Shown in pieces: positions 33,053 to 45,122 of a DNA stretch of 64,000 nt (position 1 is the stretch's first letter; each line of letters starts with the position of its first letter). The notes under the pieces were generated by a model. It was not told the DNA's origin. It saw only the letters and a list, made by a program, of their open reading frames with translations, and searched no databases. The position numbers and the translations under genes were made by a program. Source of the stretch: Bagarius yarrelli (lineage: Eukaryota; Chordata; Actinopteri; Siluriformes; Sisoridae); the NCBI GenBank assembly GCA_005784505.1, contig VCAZ01000074.1, positions 2,360,501-2,424,500 on the forward strand. Reading direction: 5' to 3'.

Positions 33053-33689
33053 GCTGTTGTTTCAAATACAAAGTACGTGAGGCTAATTAGCCGGTACTGA
33101 GGCTAATTAGACTGGTTTTCATGTGTGTGTATCACTGTGCAAGTGCCCCCCTTTTTAGCTTAGTGCCCTGAAAAGTATGTACAGTATGTATGAATAATGT
33201 AAACACAAATGTTAATTTGCCTAAAATGATGCAACAACGTTAAACTACTTTGCCTGCAGGCCCTACAAATTGCTGAGGATTTCAAAAAAAGTTTGCCCAT
33301 TGAGCTTATTAAAATAAAAGGGAAAACGGTCGTTTGGTACCACATTAAGCAATTGGCCATACTGCAAATTTCATTTCAAGCTCTGCTAAATGCTCCCTAA
33401 AAGAGTTAGCCTTGAGTGAAGCTCATTAAAATAAGCCCCTTGCATTTTTCCACCTGTTCACCTCTTAACCAGTGCAGTGAAAAAAATTAAAAAGAACATA
33501 AAGAAGAACATTTAGAAAGAGATTCTAAATGTGAAAGAGTAAACTTGTATCATAGCTTTGTACAGTGTGTGGTGTAAATAACTGTACGTTTCTTAGCATA
33601 GTAGTAACATTTATTGAAGAAAAGTATTATATGGTTTATTCTAATTAGTTTTAAGCTTGAGCACAAAAGAGTACAACTGGTCAATATAC
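33053..33689. other. Unique sequence, possible conserved non-coding element
   Basis: A 'tgaggctaattag' unit is duplicated at 33077-33108. The part at 33230-33470 contains homeodomain-like 'cattaaaata' motifs twice ('gagcttattaaaataaa', 'gctcattaaaataagc') and no repeat family. Confidence 0.3.
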
Positions 33690-34205
33690 CAACTACAGCA
33701 AAAATGGTATTGGTGGCCAAACATGCTAACAGAGTTGTTTAATGCACAAAAACTCTTCCAGTGTCCTCGACCCTGTTCTTACCTGGTGTTGGACTTCATA
33801 ACAGACCTCCCAGAGGCATAGGTAACACAGTAATCCAGACCATAATTGACCCCTTTTCCAAATTGTCCAAAAACTGATGTCCAGGTATCACCCCTAAGCA
33901 AACCAAGAGGTTAAAAGAGCCAATCAGAAGTGGGCTAATTCTTAAGGTATTTTTGTGCCAACAATCGAGAGGACTGGGCTTACTTTCTACCCTGGGCAGA
34001 CATTGCTGTGCCACTCAGCCAGTCAACTCACTCAATTTTGTTATGTACCGGGATACCAACCATCACTGTTTCCCTAGAGCCTAGGGCTAGAGCATTGCCA
34101 GTAGTTGACAAGTGGTTCTAATGCAGTAGGAGAAAAGAACTAAAGGGTGCATAGGGTGGCACATGCTAACAAAGTCTAGGCTGACCACCGGCAAATTAAA
34201 TCTAC
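33690..34205 (+). pseudogene. Ty3/Gypsy retrotransposon pol (integrase) relic
   Basis: Decayed frames give, in order, WYWWPNM (zinc-binding/integrase linker motif), PRPCSYLVLDFITDLPEA (start of the integrase core, with the first catalytic Asp in DFITDLP), NREDWAYFLPWADIAV in a second frame (region before the C-terminal domain), then AVVDKWF and AHANKV-type fragments of the C-terminal region. The central integrase core with the remaining catalytic Asp and Glu is deleted near 33850. Stops and frame changes throughout show that it is inactive. No LTRs were found nearby. Confidence 0.8.
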
Positions 34206-34530
34206 CAGGTGACTGCTTAAAAGATAATACTAGCTCAGTGATTAAAGTGTTAGACTGCTGATTAAACTTAGACTGCTGAACTTTCCTGCCATAAGTTAAA
34301 ACTTCAGCCCAAGACATGTTACATTTTTGTAATTCTTAATTTATTGGTGGAGAAAACACAGCTGTAAAGTAAATACGCTTTTATCTAAACTAAGCCAAAA
34401 AACTGGTAACATTTGGGTGATTTGGACATGATTTTAGGGTGATAAGAATATCAAATATCATCATCATTAATTTAGGCTTGTAAGCATATTTATTGCAAAA
34501 GTTTTTTTCCATCATTAGGACTTCCTGTTT
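34206..34530. other. Unique sequence
   Basis: A 'gattaaagtgttagactgct' / 'gattaaacttagactgct' doublet at 34239-34276 may be a decayed SINE head. Nothing else. Confidence 0.35.
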
Positions 34531-34680
34531 ATTTATCCATCCATCTATCCATTAATCCATCCATCCATCTATCCATTAATCCATCCATCCATCCATATAT
34601 TAATCCATCCAACCATCGATCCATCTGTCCAACCATCTATCCATTTATTCATCTAACCATCCATCCATTTTTATTCCATA
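34531..34680. repeat. Degenerate (CCAT)n / (ATCC)n array
   Basis: Imperfect tetranucleotide units such as 'ccatccatctatccattaat' repeated with variation. Confidence 0.85.
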
Positions 34681-34735
34681 GTCTATTTCAGCTGTCAATG
34701 GGCGACAGGCAGTGGTCACCCTGGACAGGTCACCT
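34681..34735 (-). repeat. Fragment resembling repeat A tail
   Basis: 'gtctatttcagctgtcaatg' and 'caccctggacaggtcacc' match the A interior. Its position after the CCAT array suggests that the array grew from the A tail. Confidence 0.5.
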
Positions 34736-35640
34736 TTTCCTGGTTATTTCTGTTATAATTTATCACCCATTTTTATAAAACTTATTTTAGCAAACATATT
34801 TTATTCTTTCCTTTAAATTTCAGTCAACATTTCATCACCACCCTTAAACTTTATTGAACACATTTATTTCGCTCTTTACTATTTTAATTATATACCTGAA
34901 TTACGTGATTATGTAAAACTCTGATAGTTTTACGGACACATTTGACCTTATGTTCCACTCATATGTGATCCACCCACATTCAGTAAAGTTTCATAGGTTT
35001 AAATGATCTTGTCGATTAAAATATTTTAAGGTTCTTTTCCATAATTTGGAGAGAAGAGGAAAAACTGGACGAGAGCTTATCTTTCCTCTGACACTGAGGG
35101 AACCCCAGCACAATGAAGAGCAGCGGTAAAGGGCATTCATCCAAGGTATGAGTCAAGCAATGTGAAATAAATTAGCCTCCCAGTCAGAAAGAGAGCTGAA
35201 TTAATGATGCATCTCTTTAAGATGATTTCCTCACTGGAGCGAAACACGGTGAGAATATAAATGCACATGAATAATGCATGAGAACAAAGAGAAGGCACAT
35301 TTCATCTCCATCTTCCTTTTTCTTTTACTTAATGGCTTCCAAATAATCCAAGTCATGTTATGTCTACTAACAAAAGGTAGCTTAAACCTAGCTTACTTTA
35401 CTTTGTCTGGGTCAGAAAAGCAAACAGAAACCACCAATCCCGCTGCCAAAAAATGATAACAAATAGAAATATTTTAAGTGCCGCTATTAGGATTATACCC
35501 AGAACAAATATAACTTTATTAATCAAAAATAAATTCTATTTCAAGACAATTTTACCAATGCCACATACGTTCCTTAAACGGGGATGTATTAAAGAATAAC
35601 AAACTTTTTAGAAAATATTCTTCATTCTTTAATATTATCT
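34736..35640. other. Unique sequence, possible conserved non-coding element at 35060-35290
   Basis: 35060-35290 is non-repetitive and carries clustered AT-rich factor-site-like motifs ('gaattaatgatgcatctct', 'gcacatgaataatgcatgag'). No protein motif. The rest is AT-rich. Confidence 0.3.
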
Positions 35641-35644
35641 AAAC

Positions 35645-35840
35645 TGTGTGTAATAACTTCACTGAGGCAAGTAGTGACAAACAAAACAGAAACAAACGAC
35701 ACTTGACTTGACTTTAGCTTAGCTAGGTTAGCTTAGCTTAGCTTAAACACTAGCAAAACAGACACAAAACAGAAACTAACGAAACTTTAGCTTGACTTAA
35801 CTTATCTTAGCATAACACTCGCACAAACATAAATTAGGAA
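35645..35840 (-). repeat. H-related fragment with 'ttagc' tandem units
   Basis: 'aacttcactgaggcaagtag' resembles the 3' end of H, followed by 'tagcttagc' repeats and a duplicated 'acaaaacagaaac' segment. Confidence 0.45.
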
Positions 35841-37158
35841 ATATGCGGGTATAGAAGATGAATGAATGAATAAAAATTAATTTTAGGAGTCGGTTTAACT
35901 GGCCTTACGTTTACATACATTGAAAATCATTTTTAATCACAGAGATTTACTTTTACTTCTCTACATTTGATGTCGTTCCTCCGTTACTATTTAATGTTAA
36001 TGATGTAAATGTACTGTATCATGTTCTGTATAATGTGATGTCGTGTCTCGCGATCGGCTGCAGTCGTCTGAAGTTCGTACCTGAAACCCGCTCGTTTATT
36101 AAAACGCAATCAGTTCAGAAACAAACGACTGAAGATGGAGGAGAAGTGAGAATATCAGTAGCGACAGAAACACACACAACCTCAACATTCAATCCGTTTA
36201 TACACTCCAATCAGAGAAACTAACAGTTCCATAACGTGACGCCTTTCATGAGACTAAAACGAGTGCTGATATCAGTGTAGAGGAACTCCAGCTCCAACCT
36301 GAGGAAACATCTTACAGTGAGTTTCATGATAACGACTATTAGATGGAGATTCTGTAACTATGGACACTTTAATCTTACTGTAAGTTACTATAAAATCTCA
36401 CACACTCACTGCTTTTATTACATGTATTTCATGTAGTTGTGATTGTTAGTATTTTTCCGAATTCAGGATCTTCCTTCATTTAATCAGATCCAAAGTAACT
36501 AATAACTCACAACTGAAGTAATCTCATTATTCCAGACTTTATTCCTCTCTTACTCACTTTATGCATTAATACTGTTACTGGTGTCATCATTTTTATATGT
36601 TGTTGTACTTGTACTTGGCTTCTCTACCCACGTCTGCCCGTAGACATAGACAGTTTTACCCTTGTATAGAAGTGTGATTGGCTTTCTGATTGGTGAGATC
36701 TTATTGTGATACTTGGATGATGCTTTTATATTGTGCAATTTTGCCGTTATAATAAAAATGAACAACTTAACAAGATACAGAACTGTCAGAACAGTAAAAG
36801 TGTCTTTTTTTACTGGATTTTTTCCTTCCCGAAGTCAGCTTGTTATCGTATAGGCAGTATTGCTGAAGTCAGCCGAACTGGAAGGTATGCGGTGCCACGA
36901 ATAGCTGATGCCAAAAAACCTGTGAAAGAGACACTGCGTATGAGCTCGACCTTGAGTGGTATAAATCCATGGCCAATTTATTGTCTATCTGCAATCAATA
37001 GCTTAAAGTTATAACTGAATTTATATGTCAGATAGTATTTATTTTTTTATAGAATTTATATAAAACCAATTTACACCAACGAGATGTCTATCATTTAATA
37101 GATTTACTGTATAGCCTTCCAATCTAAATACTTAACTGCAAAATGTTTACCCTAGACA
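35841..37158. other. Unique sequence including a modest CpG-rich patch
   Basis: 36035-36330 has more CpG than its flanks ('ctcgcgatcggctgcagtcg') and a donor-like 'cttacagtgagtt' at about 36311-36323. The 62-codon plus-strand frame has no recognised domain. Confidence 0.35.
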
Positions 37159-37159
37159 T

Positions 37160-37475
37160 CCAATAACCCGCTTATTCCCTAATTCGGGGTCACAGGGATC
37201 TGCTGGAGTCTATTCCAGCTGTCTCTAAAAGGAAGAAAGGCAGAAGGGGACACCCTGGACAGGTTACCAGTCCATCACAGGGCCACACACACACTCACAC
37301 TCACTACTTTGGGCGATTTAGAATCACCAATCAATCTAACATACATGTTTTTGGACTGTGGGAGAAAACCAGAGAACCCGGAGTAAACCCACACAAGCAC
37401 AGGGAGAACATGCAAACTACACACAGAAAGACCCCCGCCCAAGAGTCGAACCCGGGACCTTCTTGCTGTGACGCA
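37160..37475 (-). repeat. SINE-like repeat A, inverted
   Basis: From 'cccgcttattccctaattcg' to 'gggaccttcttgctgtgacg', with nearly the whole family body. The final head segment ('ctaaccactaagcc') is missing. Confidence 0.9.
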
Positions 37476-38455
37476 AAAATGAACTTCTATTTCTGGTATG
37501 TTACTATTCTATTGCTACATTTTGTCAACACAATTTTATTTTTTTATTATTTGTGTATACAGATTTTTGGAAAAATATATTTAAAAATGTAATAAAATAA
37601 ATGTGGCCATCAGTTATTTGCTGGCTTTTTACCTCTCGGTTTGGCTTGTTATCCTAAAAATTAGCCACAATGTAAAATTGTAGCTGGACAAAGCCAAAAC
37701 CTGCGAGCGAATCTGAGCGGGGAGTTTGTATATTAGACAGATGTTGGGTTATGCAGTTAGCAAACATGGCTAAATTAGTTAAAACACTGACTGCAGATGT
37801 CCTCTGTTTCAGTAAGCGGTTTTTATACCACAAGATTTTTAACATATAGTGTAGGCTTTATAAAGTTTTTAAAGACCACAGAAAAAAAACCCCTAAAATA
37901 TTAGGAATTTCTATGGAATCAGTCATTTCATTGATAACAGGCTGTTGGTAACGAACTTTTAGCAAGAGATGAAACTGTAAGCATAGCCACTCATATATTT
38001 CAAACACATTTTGTTAGTTGCTTTATTATACTAAAGGTAGATTTTTTTTTACATTACCAAAACCTAAAATTGAATTGGGGTGTGTGAATTTTATGTCCAC
38101 TGTTTTTTTCCTGATCACAACACAGCATTTTATGGAAATTGGCTGTATAATTAAATAAGGAAGGTCAGCTAGCAATCATTAATGCGTCCTAGCATTTCAG
38201 AACACACCTGCTGACCTTTTGTTCTTAAAACTAGTGTTGTTTTTTTCATCAGCATGCATGGTTCTCTAATGATGACAATGATGACAATTTTGCAAGACTT
38301 GTTTATTGTGCTGCTTTCTTGTTTCCTGTACCTTTTCTTGCCATCGCTTGTAATATCCTTATTGTTTATCGCATGATCAGTTTACATATTTTTTTCTTTA
38401 AAAAAACACACACAAATGAAAGAAATGATTTTGTTCTGCATTTAAATGCACCAGT
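37476..38455. other. AT-rich unique sequence
   Basis: No gene or repeat family recognised. Confidence 0.4.
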
Positions 38456-38765
38456 ATGTTCATTCATTCATCTTTTATACCGGCTTATTCCCTAATTCAG
38501 GGTCACAGGGATCTGCTGGAGTCTATCCCAGCCGTCTCTAAAAGGGCAAAATGCAGGAGAGGGACTCCCTGGACAGGTCGCCAGTCCATCACAGGGTCAC
38601 ACACATGCTCACACTCACTACTATGGGCAATTAATAATAACCAATCAACCGAACATACATGTTTTTGGACTTTGGGAGGAAACCAGAGAACTCAGAGTGA
38701 ACCTACACAAGTACAGGGAGAACATGAAACTTTACACCGAACCCAAAGCGGGAATCGGACTCAGG
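38456..38765 (-). repeat. SINE-like repeat A, inverted
   Basis: 'cattcattcatcttttatac', 'gggtcacagggatctgctgg', 'ccctggacaggtcgccagtc' and 'gcgggaatcggactcaggcc'. The head is truncated after the B-box region. Confidence 0.9.
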
Positions 38766-39228
38766 CCTTATGGTTGTTAAACTGTTTACATGTATTACCC
38801 TGATTCATTATATGGCACTATTTTAATCTAGCAATTAATTCTTCTTCAGAGGTCTAATGGATAACTAGGTCAGGACCAACAACTTTGGGTCACATTTAAA
38901 AGTAAGGAAAAAATGTTTTATGAATTAGAAACCTATTAGAGCTGTTTGTTCTAAAAACCAGATGGAAAAAACAGGTTTTGTTCTAAGCAAATTGAGTGAA
39001 CGAGAACATAAGGTGATACAGAAAATCAATCTTCCTTGAAAGTGAGGATTAATATGCAAAACAGGTTGCCATGGTTTAGACAGGTTTCAACTTTAAAGGG
39101 TGATGCCACTCATCCTCATCACTATGCATCATCTGCCATGGAATTTTAAATGGATGTTCTGCCAAAAATCATTGTACTAAGTTTAACACCAACATTTTAA
39201 AACCAATATAACTAAAACAACAAAAGAA
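38766..39228. other. Unique sequence
   Basis: Nothing recognised. Confidence 0.4.
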
Positions 39229-39408
39229 AGGGGTAGCGCAGTGTTTAAGGTGTTGGACTGCTAATTGGAAGATCTGGGTTTGATTCCCAGCACCAGCAAG
39301 TTACCACTGGTGGGCCCCTGAGCAAGGGCCTTAACCTCCAATTGCTTGAATATATGAAAGAGATGTAAGTCGCTCTGGATAAAAAAGTCCAAATGCTGTA
39401 AATGTAAA
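39229..39408 (+). repeat. SINE B, full length
   Basis: 'ggggtagcgcagtgtttaag', 'ggtttgattcccagcaccag', 'ggtgggcccctgagcaaggg' and 'gtcgctctggataaaaaagt' followed by 'aaatgctgtaaatgtaa'. Confidence 0.9.
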
Positions 39409-39426
39409 CAATTAACCTGTTTTGGG

Positions 39427-39541
39427 GAACTGGTAGCGCAGTGGTTAAGGTATTGGTTTGCTAATTAAAAGATCAGGTTTCGATTCCCGGCATCAATAAG
39501 CTGCTATTGTTGGACCCCTGAGCAAAGCCCTTAAACCATCT
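39427..39541 (+). repeat. SINE B, 3'-truncated
   Basis: 'actggtagcgcagtggttaa', 'ggtttcgattcccggcatc' and 'gttggacccctgagcaaagc'. It lies 18 bases after the previous copy in the same orientation. Confidence 0.85.
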
Positions 39542-39634
39542 AAAAGAAAAGGCACATCCTCTGGTCCTGGTGATGTCACACCAGATGTCTAAAATAAAGA
39601 AATCGCTGGCACAATTTTGAGCCTCATAATTTTA

Positions 39635-39805
39635 ATACATTTACATTTTTGGCAGACGTCTTATCCAAATCTCTATTTATACAATTGAGCGACTAAGGAC
39701 CTTGCTCAGGGGACCCAGCGATGGAAGACTTGTGGTGCTGAGAATTAAACCTATAATCTTTCAATCAGCACCAGCAATCTGCCACTGCTGGGCCCCTGAG
39801 CAAAA
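39635..39805. repeat. SINE B inverted copy fused to a direct B fragment
   Basis: 39635-39760 reads inverted ('catttttggcagacgtctta', 'gaattaaacctataatcttt'). It then switches to direct orientation ('cagcaccagcaatctgccac', 'tgctgggcccctgagcaaaa'). The switch is at about 39768. Confidence 0.75.
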
Positions 39806-41019
39806 TTGGAGTTTCCTTTTGTCTTATTTGTATTAAACCCAACCACAGAGCGACTTTTTGGGTTTACTATACAAGGTCCTTTCAGAAAGTAGCGCGTCAA
39901 AATATCTTCTTTAATATGTCTCTTATAATTTTGTCTTTTACAATAAGTACAATCAATGATTATAAAACAAAAACTAGTCTTAAACAAAGCCCAAGAAGAG
40001 ATGCATAGAACTAGCATAGCATAACCAACGTTAGCGAATTGAATATTACCATAATTGACAACAGCTATCTGGCATCTTATTATCACTGTAGAAACTGTCT
40101 TAAAAGTCAATTAAGTGTTTTAATCTTCGTCTATTTGATGAAATTTCTACAACACCAATTACACACATTATTAGTCATTGAAAAACCATTTAGATTTCAA
40201 CTGACTGGAAATGAGGAAGTCCATTCATGTCTGACGGAAACAGCAGAGCAAAACAATCTTCCGCATTTTAATATCCTTATAAAATGAAATGAATATTAAA
40301 GCGTGACTTTAATATAATAAAGGATTTATTCGGTGCAGTTTGATTTGATAAGTTTGATTAAAATAAATAATATTTACTTTTGACTTTTCTGTGAAACGTA
40401 CTGTGCTATAAATGTCTTCCGAAGAGTTTGATTGAACGGATAAGCAACGAGGAAAGACGTATTAGAAAAATTGAATTACTGGGAATAACCCTAGTATGGA
40501 TAAAGGGATAGAAATATATTCTTCTGGTATGTATACCATTCTGATAGCAGATATAAAAAAACAAACTCATTAGAGTCAAGAATCCTTTAGCTTTGAGTGT
40601 CAGATATTTTTGTTTTTTGTAGGGGTAAAATTACATGGGATTTTAGTGGTCAAAAATAAAACCTACTTTGAGGATAAAAAACATGTGAGGAAATAAATTT
40701 TTACATTTTTACACTTTTTTAGCTTTTTTTGGTAATTGATCTCGCCAAATGTTCCAGTTGGTCCTGCAATATATGCTTTTTACCATTGATAGAGCAGGTT
40801 TGCTCAGGAAAAAATGGGTAATATTTCCGGTTTAATAATCCACGATCTATCTAGAAGGGGTCCACTAACGGGCTTGGTTGTGCCTTCGTCATATGGTTTC
40901 CCATGCGCTACACCTCAATCATTTTCATTTTGGCCACAGACACGATGTCAGCCAACAGTAACATAATACAATTTCTATTTCTGAAACATTTGGGATAACA
41001 TCCGATTTTGTCGAACACC
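39806..41019. other. AT-rich unique sequence
   Basis: Overlapping short frames on both strands near 39750-40290; no motif, no repeat family. Confidence 0.4.
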
Positions 41020-41107
41020 ACAAAGCTTGCACAAAAAGGTCCCGGGTTCGATTCCTGGGTTTAGGGGTCCTTTCTGTGTTGAGTTTACATGTTTTCTCTG
41101 TGTTTGT
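41020..41107 (+). repeat. Repeat A head fragment
   Basis: 'ggtcccgggttcgattcctg' (B-box-like) and 'gagtttacatgttttctctg'. Confidence 0.75.
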
Positions 41108-41687
41108 AATATATTTGGGTATTAAGACCCGGTTTCATTTTAGAACCGGGGATTCGGTTCCGAAGCACATACCGTTTATCGATTTTGGACTTTTTACAGT
41201 CAAGGCTTGTGCATTAGAACCTGCAAAATCACAGATCACTACATTCTGCATGATTGACTGACTGCAGCAAACGTGCAAAACTTTGGTTAAACTTTGTGAA
41301 AAAAAGACGATAGCAACACATGCAGTAAAGATATTCCGCAACTCTAATATTAAGGAAAATTTGCTTCAGCACTGCATTAATCTGAAAGAATGCATCATGT
41401 TTCAATCACCCAGTCGTGAGTCCCGCGTCAACGCACCAGATACAGCTAATTAGCATTAGCAGCATCTCACACGCGAGTACAAAACACAGATGACAGGACA
41501 TTTATCTTCCAATTAGAGCTGCAAAATAGTAATAAGTAGTGATCGCAATTAAATTATTTGGCTACAGGATAACATATTCTGAGCTATTTTAATTTTTAAA
41601 AATAATAGTTTAAATCATTTGTTTAATATTTTGTAATAATTAATTCAGTCTTAAATTCATAAAAACTTGTTTAGTAAATAAACAACA

Positions 41688-41940
41688 TTTAAAAAAAAAA
41701 AAAAACAGGCAGCATGGTGGCTTAGTGTTTAGCACTGTTGCCTCACAGCAAGAAAGTCCTTGGTAAACGTCCTAGGAGTGAGTGTGAGTGTGCGTGTGTG
41801 GCCTTATGATGGACTGGCGACCTGTCCAGGGTGTCCTCCTCCTGACTTTCACCCTTTCAGAGACAATTGGGATGGACTCCAGCAGATCCCCATTTATTTA
41901 TTCCCGAATTAGGGAATAAGCGGGTATAGAAGATGAATAA
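41688..41940 (+). repeat. SINE-like repeat A, direct, internally deleted
   Basis: A 17-base A run precedes the head 'ggcagcatggtggcttagtg', 'gttgcctcacagcaagaaag', then 'gatggactggcgacctgtcc' and the 3' end 'gaattagggaataagcgggt' with an 'aaataaataaat' tail. About 120 bases of the middle are missing. Confidence 0.9.
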
Positions 41941-43261
41941 ATAAATAAATATCAATAGCTGATTTTTTCTTCAAAACAATTGCTGACTTTGCATTTTAAT
42001 CTGTTTTATTTTATATTTTATGTTGTGTTTTACCTAAATAGTTTTTGTTTTCGATAGTTCTTTGAATAAAGTGTTATTTTTTTCATTATTTTAATTGTCT
42101 GCCACTGTTCACAGTCCTCAAGCAAGACCCTTAATAACCCGTTCTGCTCCAGGGGCTCTGTATCATAGTTGACCCTGCACTCTGACCCCAACTTTAAAAC
42201 CTTGGTGGTCCTAAAGGATTTGAAGAAGGAGTGAAATCTGGCCTAAGACCACATTATTTAGACTTTATTATTGACTTTACGACTACTTTTTAAATGATCA
42301 TCTTAAACAGCTAGCATTTACGCATCACATGATGTCTTAAGCATTTAATTCTAACTCATCTTCCACTTTGCAAAAGAACATTTTTAATAGAATAATCTGT
42401 AAAAAAAAAAAAAAAACAGACTTTATTTTTCCTTTTTTTTGTGAAAACAAAAAGAAAGTAGCTGTTTATGGGTACGACCTGGTGACTCATTTTCAATAAC
42501 CTTAGACACAAAGCAAATTCTCTGAACTAACAGTGCCACTCTGTATAAAACAGATTTAGCTGGAATAGATTACTCGCACTGCAGGAAATGAACATGGTTC
42601 TAGAATTGTGGTACAAAATAAACTTTATGTTCTGTTCCAAATTTACTGTGGGAATAGAACAAACACAGCCAATGAAGTCATCAATTAGACACCAGTCTAG
42701 AGTCTTAAACTTATTGTTTCTTTAAAAATTGTCACCAATTATCTCATATGAGGTCACTTCCGGCACATGCTATTAACTACAGAAATCCACAGAACCAGCT
42801 AATGGTAAAAGTAAAGGCCACCAAAAAACATTATTAAACCCAGAATAGGCAGGTTAGGATTCTGCCTGTCTGTGACAGCTGCTGAGATGGAAACATGCAG
42901 TAATACATCCACGATGATTATAGAACACTATGTTACACTAGTGACTGGCTGTCATATGCCAAGGAAGTACATTTTGTGCCACTACAGCACAGCTTTTAAT
43001 GAACATTAAAGTTAACCTGATTAGACACCAGCTGAAATCTGGCTTTTTCTAGACATGCAGTAGAAAACCGTGTCTACCAGAATAGACCATAGAGAGATAT
43101 TAATTGGCTATGACAAGTACTGCCACAGGATACTATTTGGTAAGTTGTAGATTTAAAAAAAAAACCCAAAAATATTAGGATTTGTTTTGGGTGATACTGA
43201 TTTTAACAACTACTAGCCAATTCCGATATAAGTCAATTGCGTACAGTACTAGCTAGATTAT
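41941..43261. other. Unique sequence with a SINE E fragment
   Basis: 42100-42205 is a SINE E fragment ('cctcaagcaagacccttaat', 'gctccaggggctctgtatca'). An A tract lies at about 42401-42416. The rest holds no recognised gene or repeat. Confidence 0.5.
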
Positions 43262-43638
43262 TTCATTTATTCATTCATCTTCTATACCCGATTATTCCCT
43301 ACCAAGACCAAGTCAAGTCTATTTTAGTATAATCATTTTTATTTTCATTCATTCATCTTTTATACCCGCTTATTCCCTAATTCGGGGTCACAGGGATCTG
43401 CTGGAGTCCATCCCAGCCGAAAGGCAGGAGGGGTACACTCTGGACAGGCCACCAGTCCATGACATGCAGTCACTCCTATGGGCAATTCAGAATCACCAAT
43501 CAATCTAATATACATGTTTCTGGACTGTAGGAGGAAACCGGAGAACCCAGAGTAGAACATACAAACTCCACACAGAAAGGCCCCTGAACCGGAAATAGTG
43601 AGAAAACAGTACTAACCACTAAGCTACCATACTGCCCA
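43262..43638 (-). repeat. Repeat A, inverted, with duplicated tail
   Basis: The tail segment 'ttcattcatcttctataccc' plus 'gattattccctac' at 43265-43302 is followed by about 45 unrelated bases. A second start at 43346 then runs to the head 'ctaaccactaagctaccata'. Two insertions, or a partial duplication. Confidence 0.85.
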
Positions 43639-43803
43639 CTAGATTTTTTTTAATAAAGTAATTTTAATAAACTTTTACTTGGATATCGACGAAAAATATG
43701 AATACCATATAGTTTGTAATGTCTACCACACACCATATATTATCTTCATGTTAACAATAAAAGCCATGGCTTAACATATGGACAAACAATACCACATGAT
43801 GAC

Positions 43804-43826
43804 GTCTATCTATCTATGTCTATCTA

Positions 43827-43875
<49 letters not shown>

Positions 43876-43902
43876 GTCTATCTGTCTATCTGTCTATCTG
43901 TG
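43804..43902. repeat. (TATC)n microsatellite with TGTC variants
   Basis: About 24 tetranucleotide units; the 3' quarter alternates TATC and TGTC. Confidence 0.95.
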
Positions 43903-43992
43903 AATCCTATTATGAAGCAAATCTTTTTAAAGAATGCAAATTAGGTGTGTTTCCATTAAGTTGTTAAAGTGTCCTTAACTGACACAAACACA

Positions 43993-44012
43993 AACACACA
44001 CACACACACACA
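43993..44012. repeat. (AC)n microsatellite
   Basis: About ten AC units. Confidence 0.9.
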
Positions 44013-44029
44013 CTTAACATAAATCAATG

Positions 44030-44375
44030 TTTACAGCACAACATTCTTGCTGCTTACTTGCACGTCTCTTTGTCCATCTGCTCATATTTTATAATCTGGT
44101 CGGTGTTATTTAATTGAATGTACTGTACAGTGTGTTGTGTTGTTCTGTAGTGTCTGTTTTTGCATTGACTTGATTAATGTGTGTATTGTTTATTGCACAT
44201 GATGTTCTTAAGACTTAATTTATTCTTTAGTCTTTAGCTCTGTGTTGTTCTGTTATGTGGCTCTTTGTTGTTTTGTGTAATATTGTGTAGTTTTGTGTAG
44301 TACCATGGGGTCCTGGAGAACTGCAGTACCGCATCTGCTATATATGCTCGAAAGCTTCTTGAAATTGAACTGGCT
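44030..44375 (+). repeat. Repeat G
   Basis: 'gtctgtttttgcattgactt', 'gtggctctttgttgttttgt', 'gtaccatggggtcctggaga' and tail 'aaagcttcttgaaattgaac'. Aligns with 27815-28138. Confidence 0.75.
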
Positions 44376-44975
44376 GATGGTGGTATTAGCAACCTAGTAA
44401 GCAACAGTAAATAAACCATTAAAAGTTAATGAAGCGGAAACAGATGATTAGTCACATGGGTTTAATGTTTACTATGTCCGAATTTATATGGAGTTACTTA
44501 CAAATCAAGCATAACGGAGACAGGAATTCAATTAGTAACCAGTGAGCAAGTAATAAATGTTCTTGCAGTGAAGCTTTCCTCGTCTGTCCAGATGCACCTG
44601 TTACTGCAGCTGTATTTTTTGAAACACACCATCAGCGGAGTAGTCATGTGGGTTTTCAATATTCGCTATCGGAATTTATTCTGCAAATGTTTTTATTTAT
44701 CTTTATTTGGATGAACCTGTTTTTTTATTTGTCACTTCGTTTCTGCTGCAATACCATAAAATACACAGGGTAATTGAAGTCAAGCTACACTAGGGTGCCA
44801 GTAATTCTGACCAATTCCGCCCTCTGGATCTGCCTGAGCCATTCTAATTCTTTAAATCTGTCAGTTAGACCCACATACTGCTGCCGAAATGCCTCCACAT
44901 GAACATCCTGGGGATACATATCACTACTGTGGATAGTACCACTTGGAAATCATGGGTTTTGCACACATCCCTATT
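44376..44975. other. Unique sequence
   Basis: Nothing recognised. Confidence 0.4.
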
Positions 44976-45122
44976 AGGGGAAGTGGTAGCACAGTGCTCA
45001 AGATGTTGGACTGCTAATTGGAAGACCAGGGTTCGATTTCCAGGACCACTGCAGATGGGCCCCTGAACAACCCCCAATTATTCAGTTGTATAAAAGAGAT
45101 AAGTGTAAGTCGCTCTGGATAT
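44976..45122 (+). repeat. SINE B
   Basis: 'ggggaagtggtagcacagtg', 'agggttcgatttccaggacc' and 'gtcgctctggatatgg'. Confidence 0.9.
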
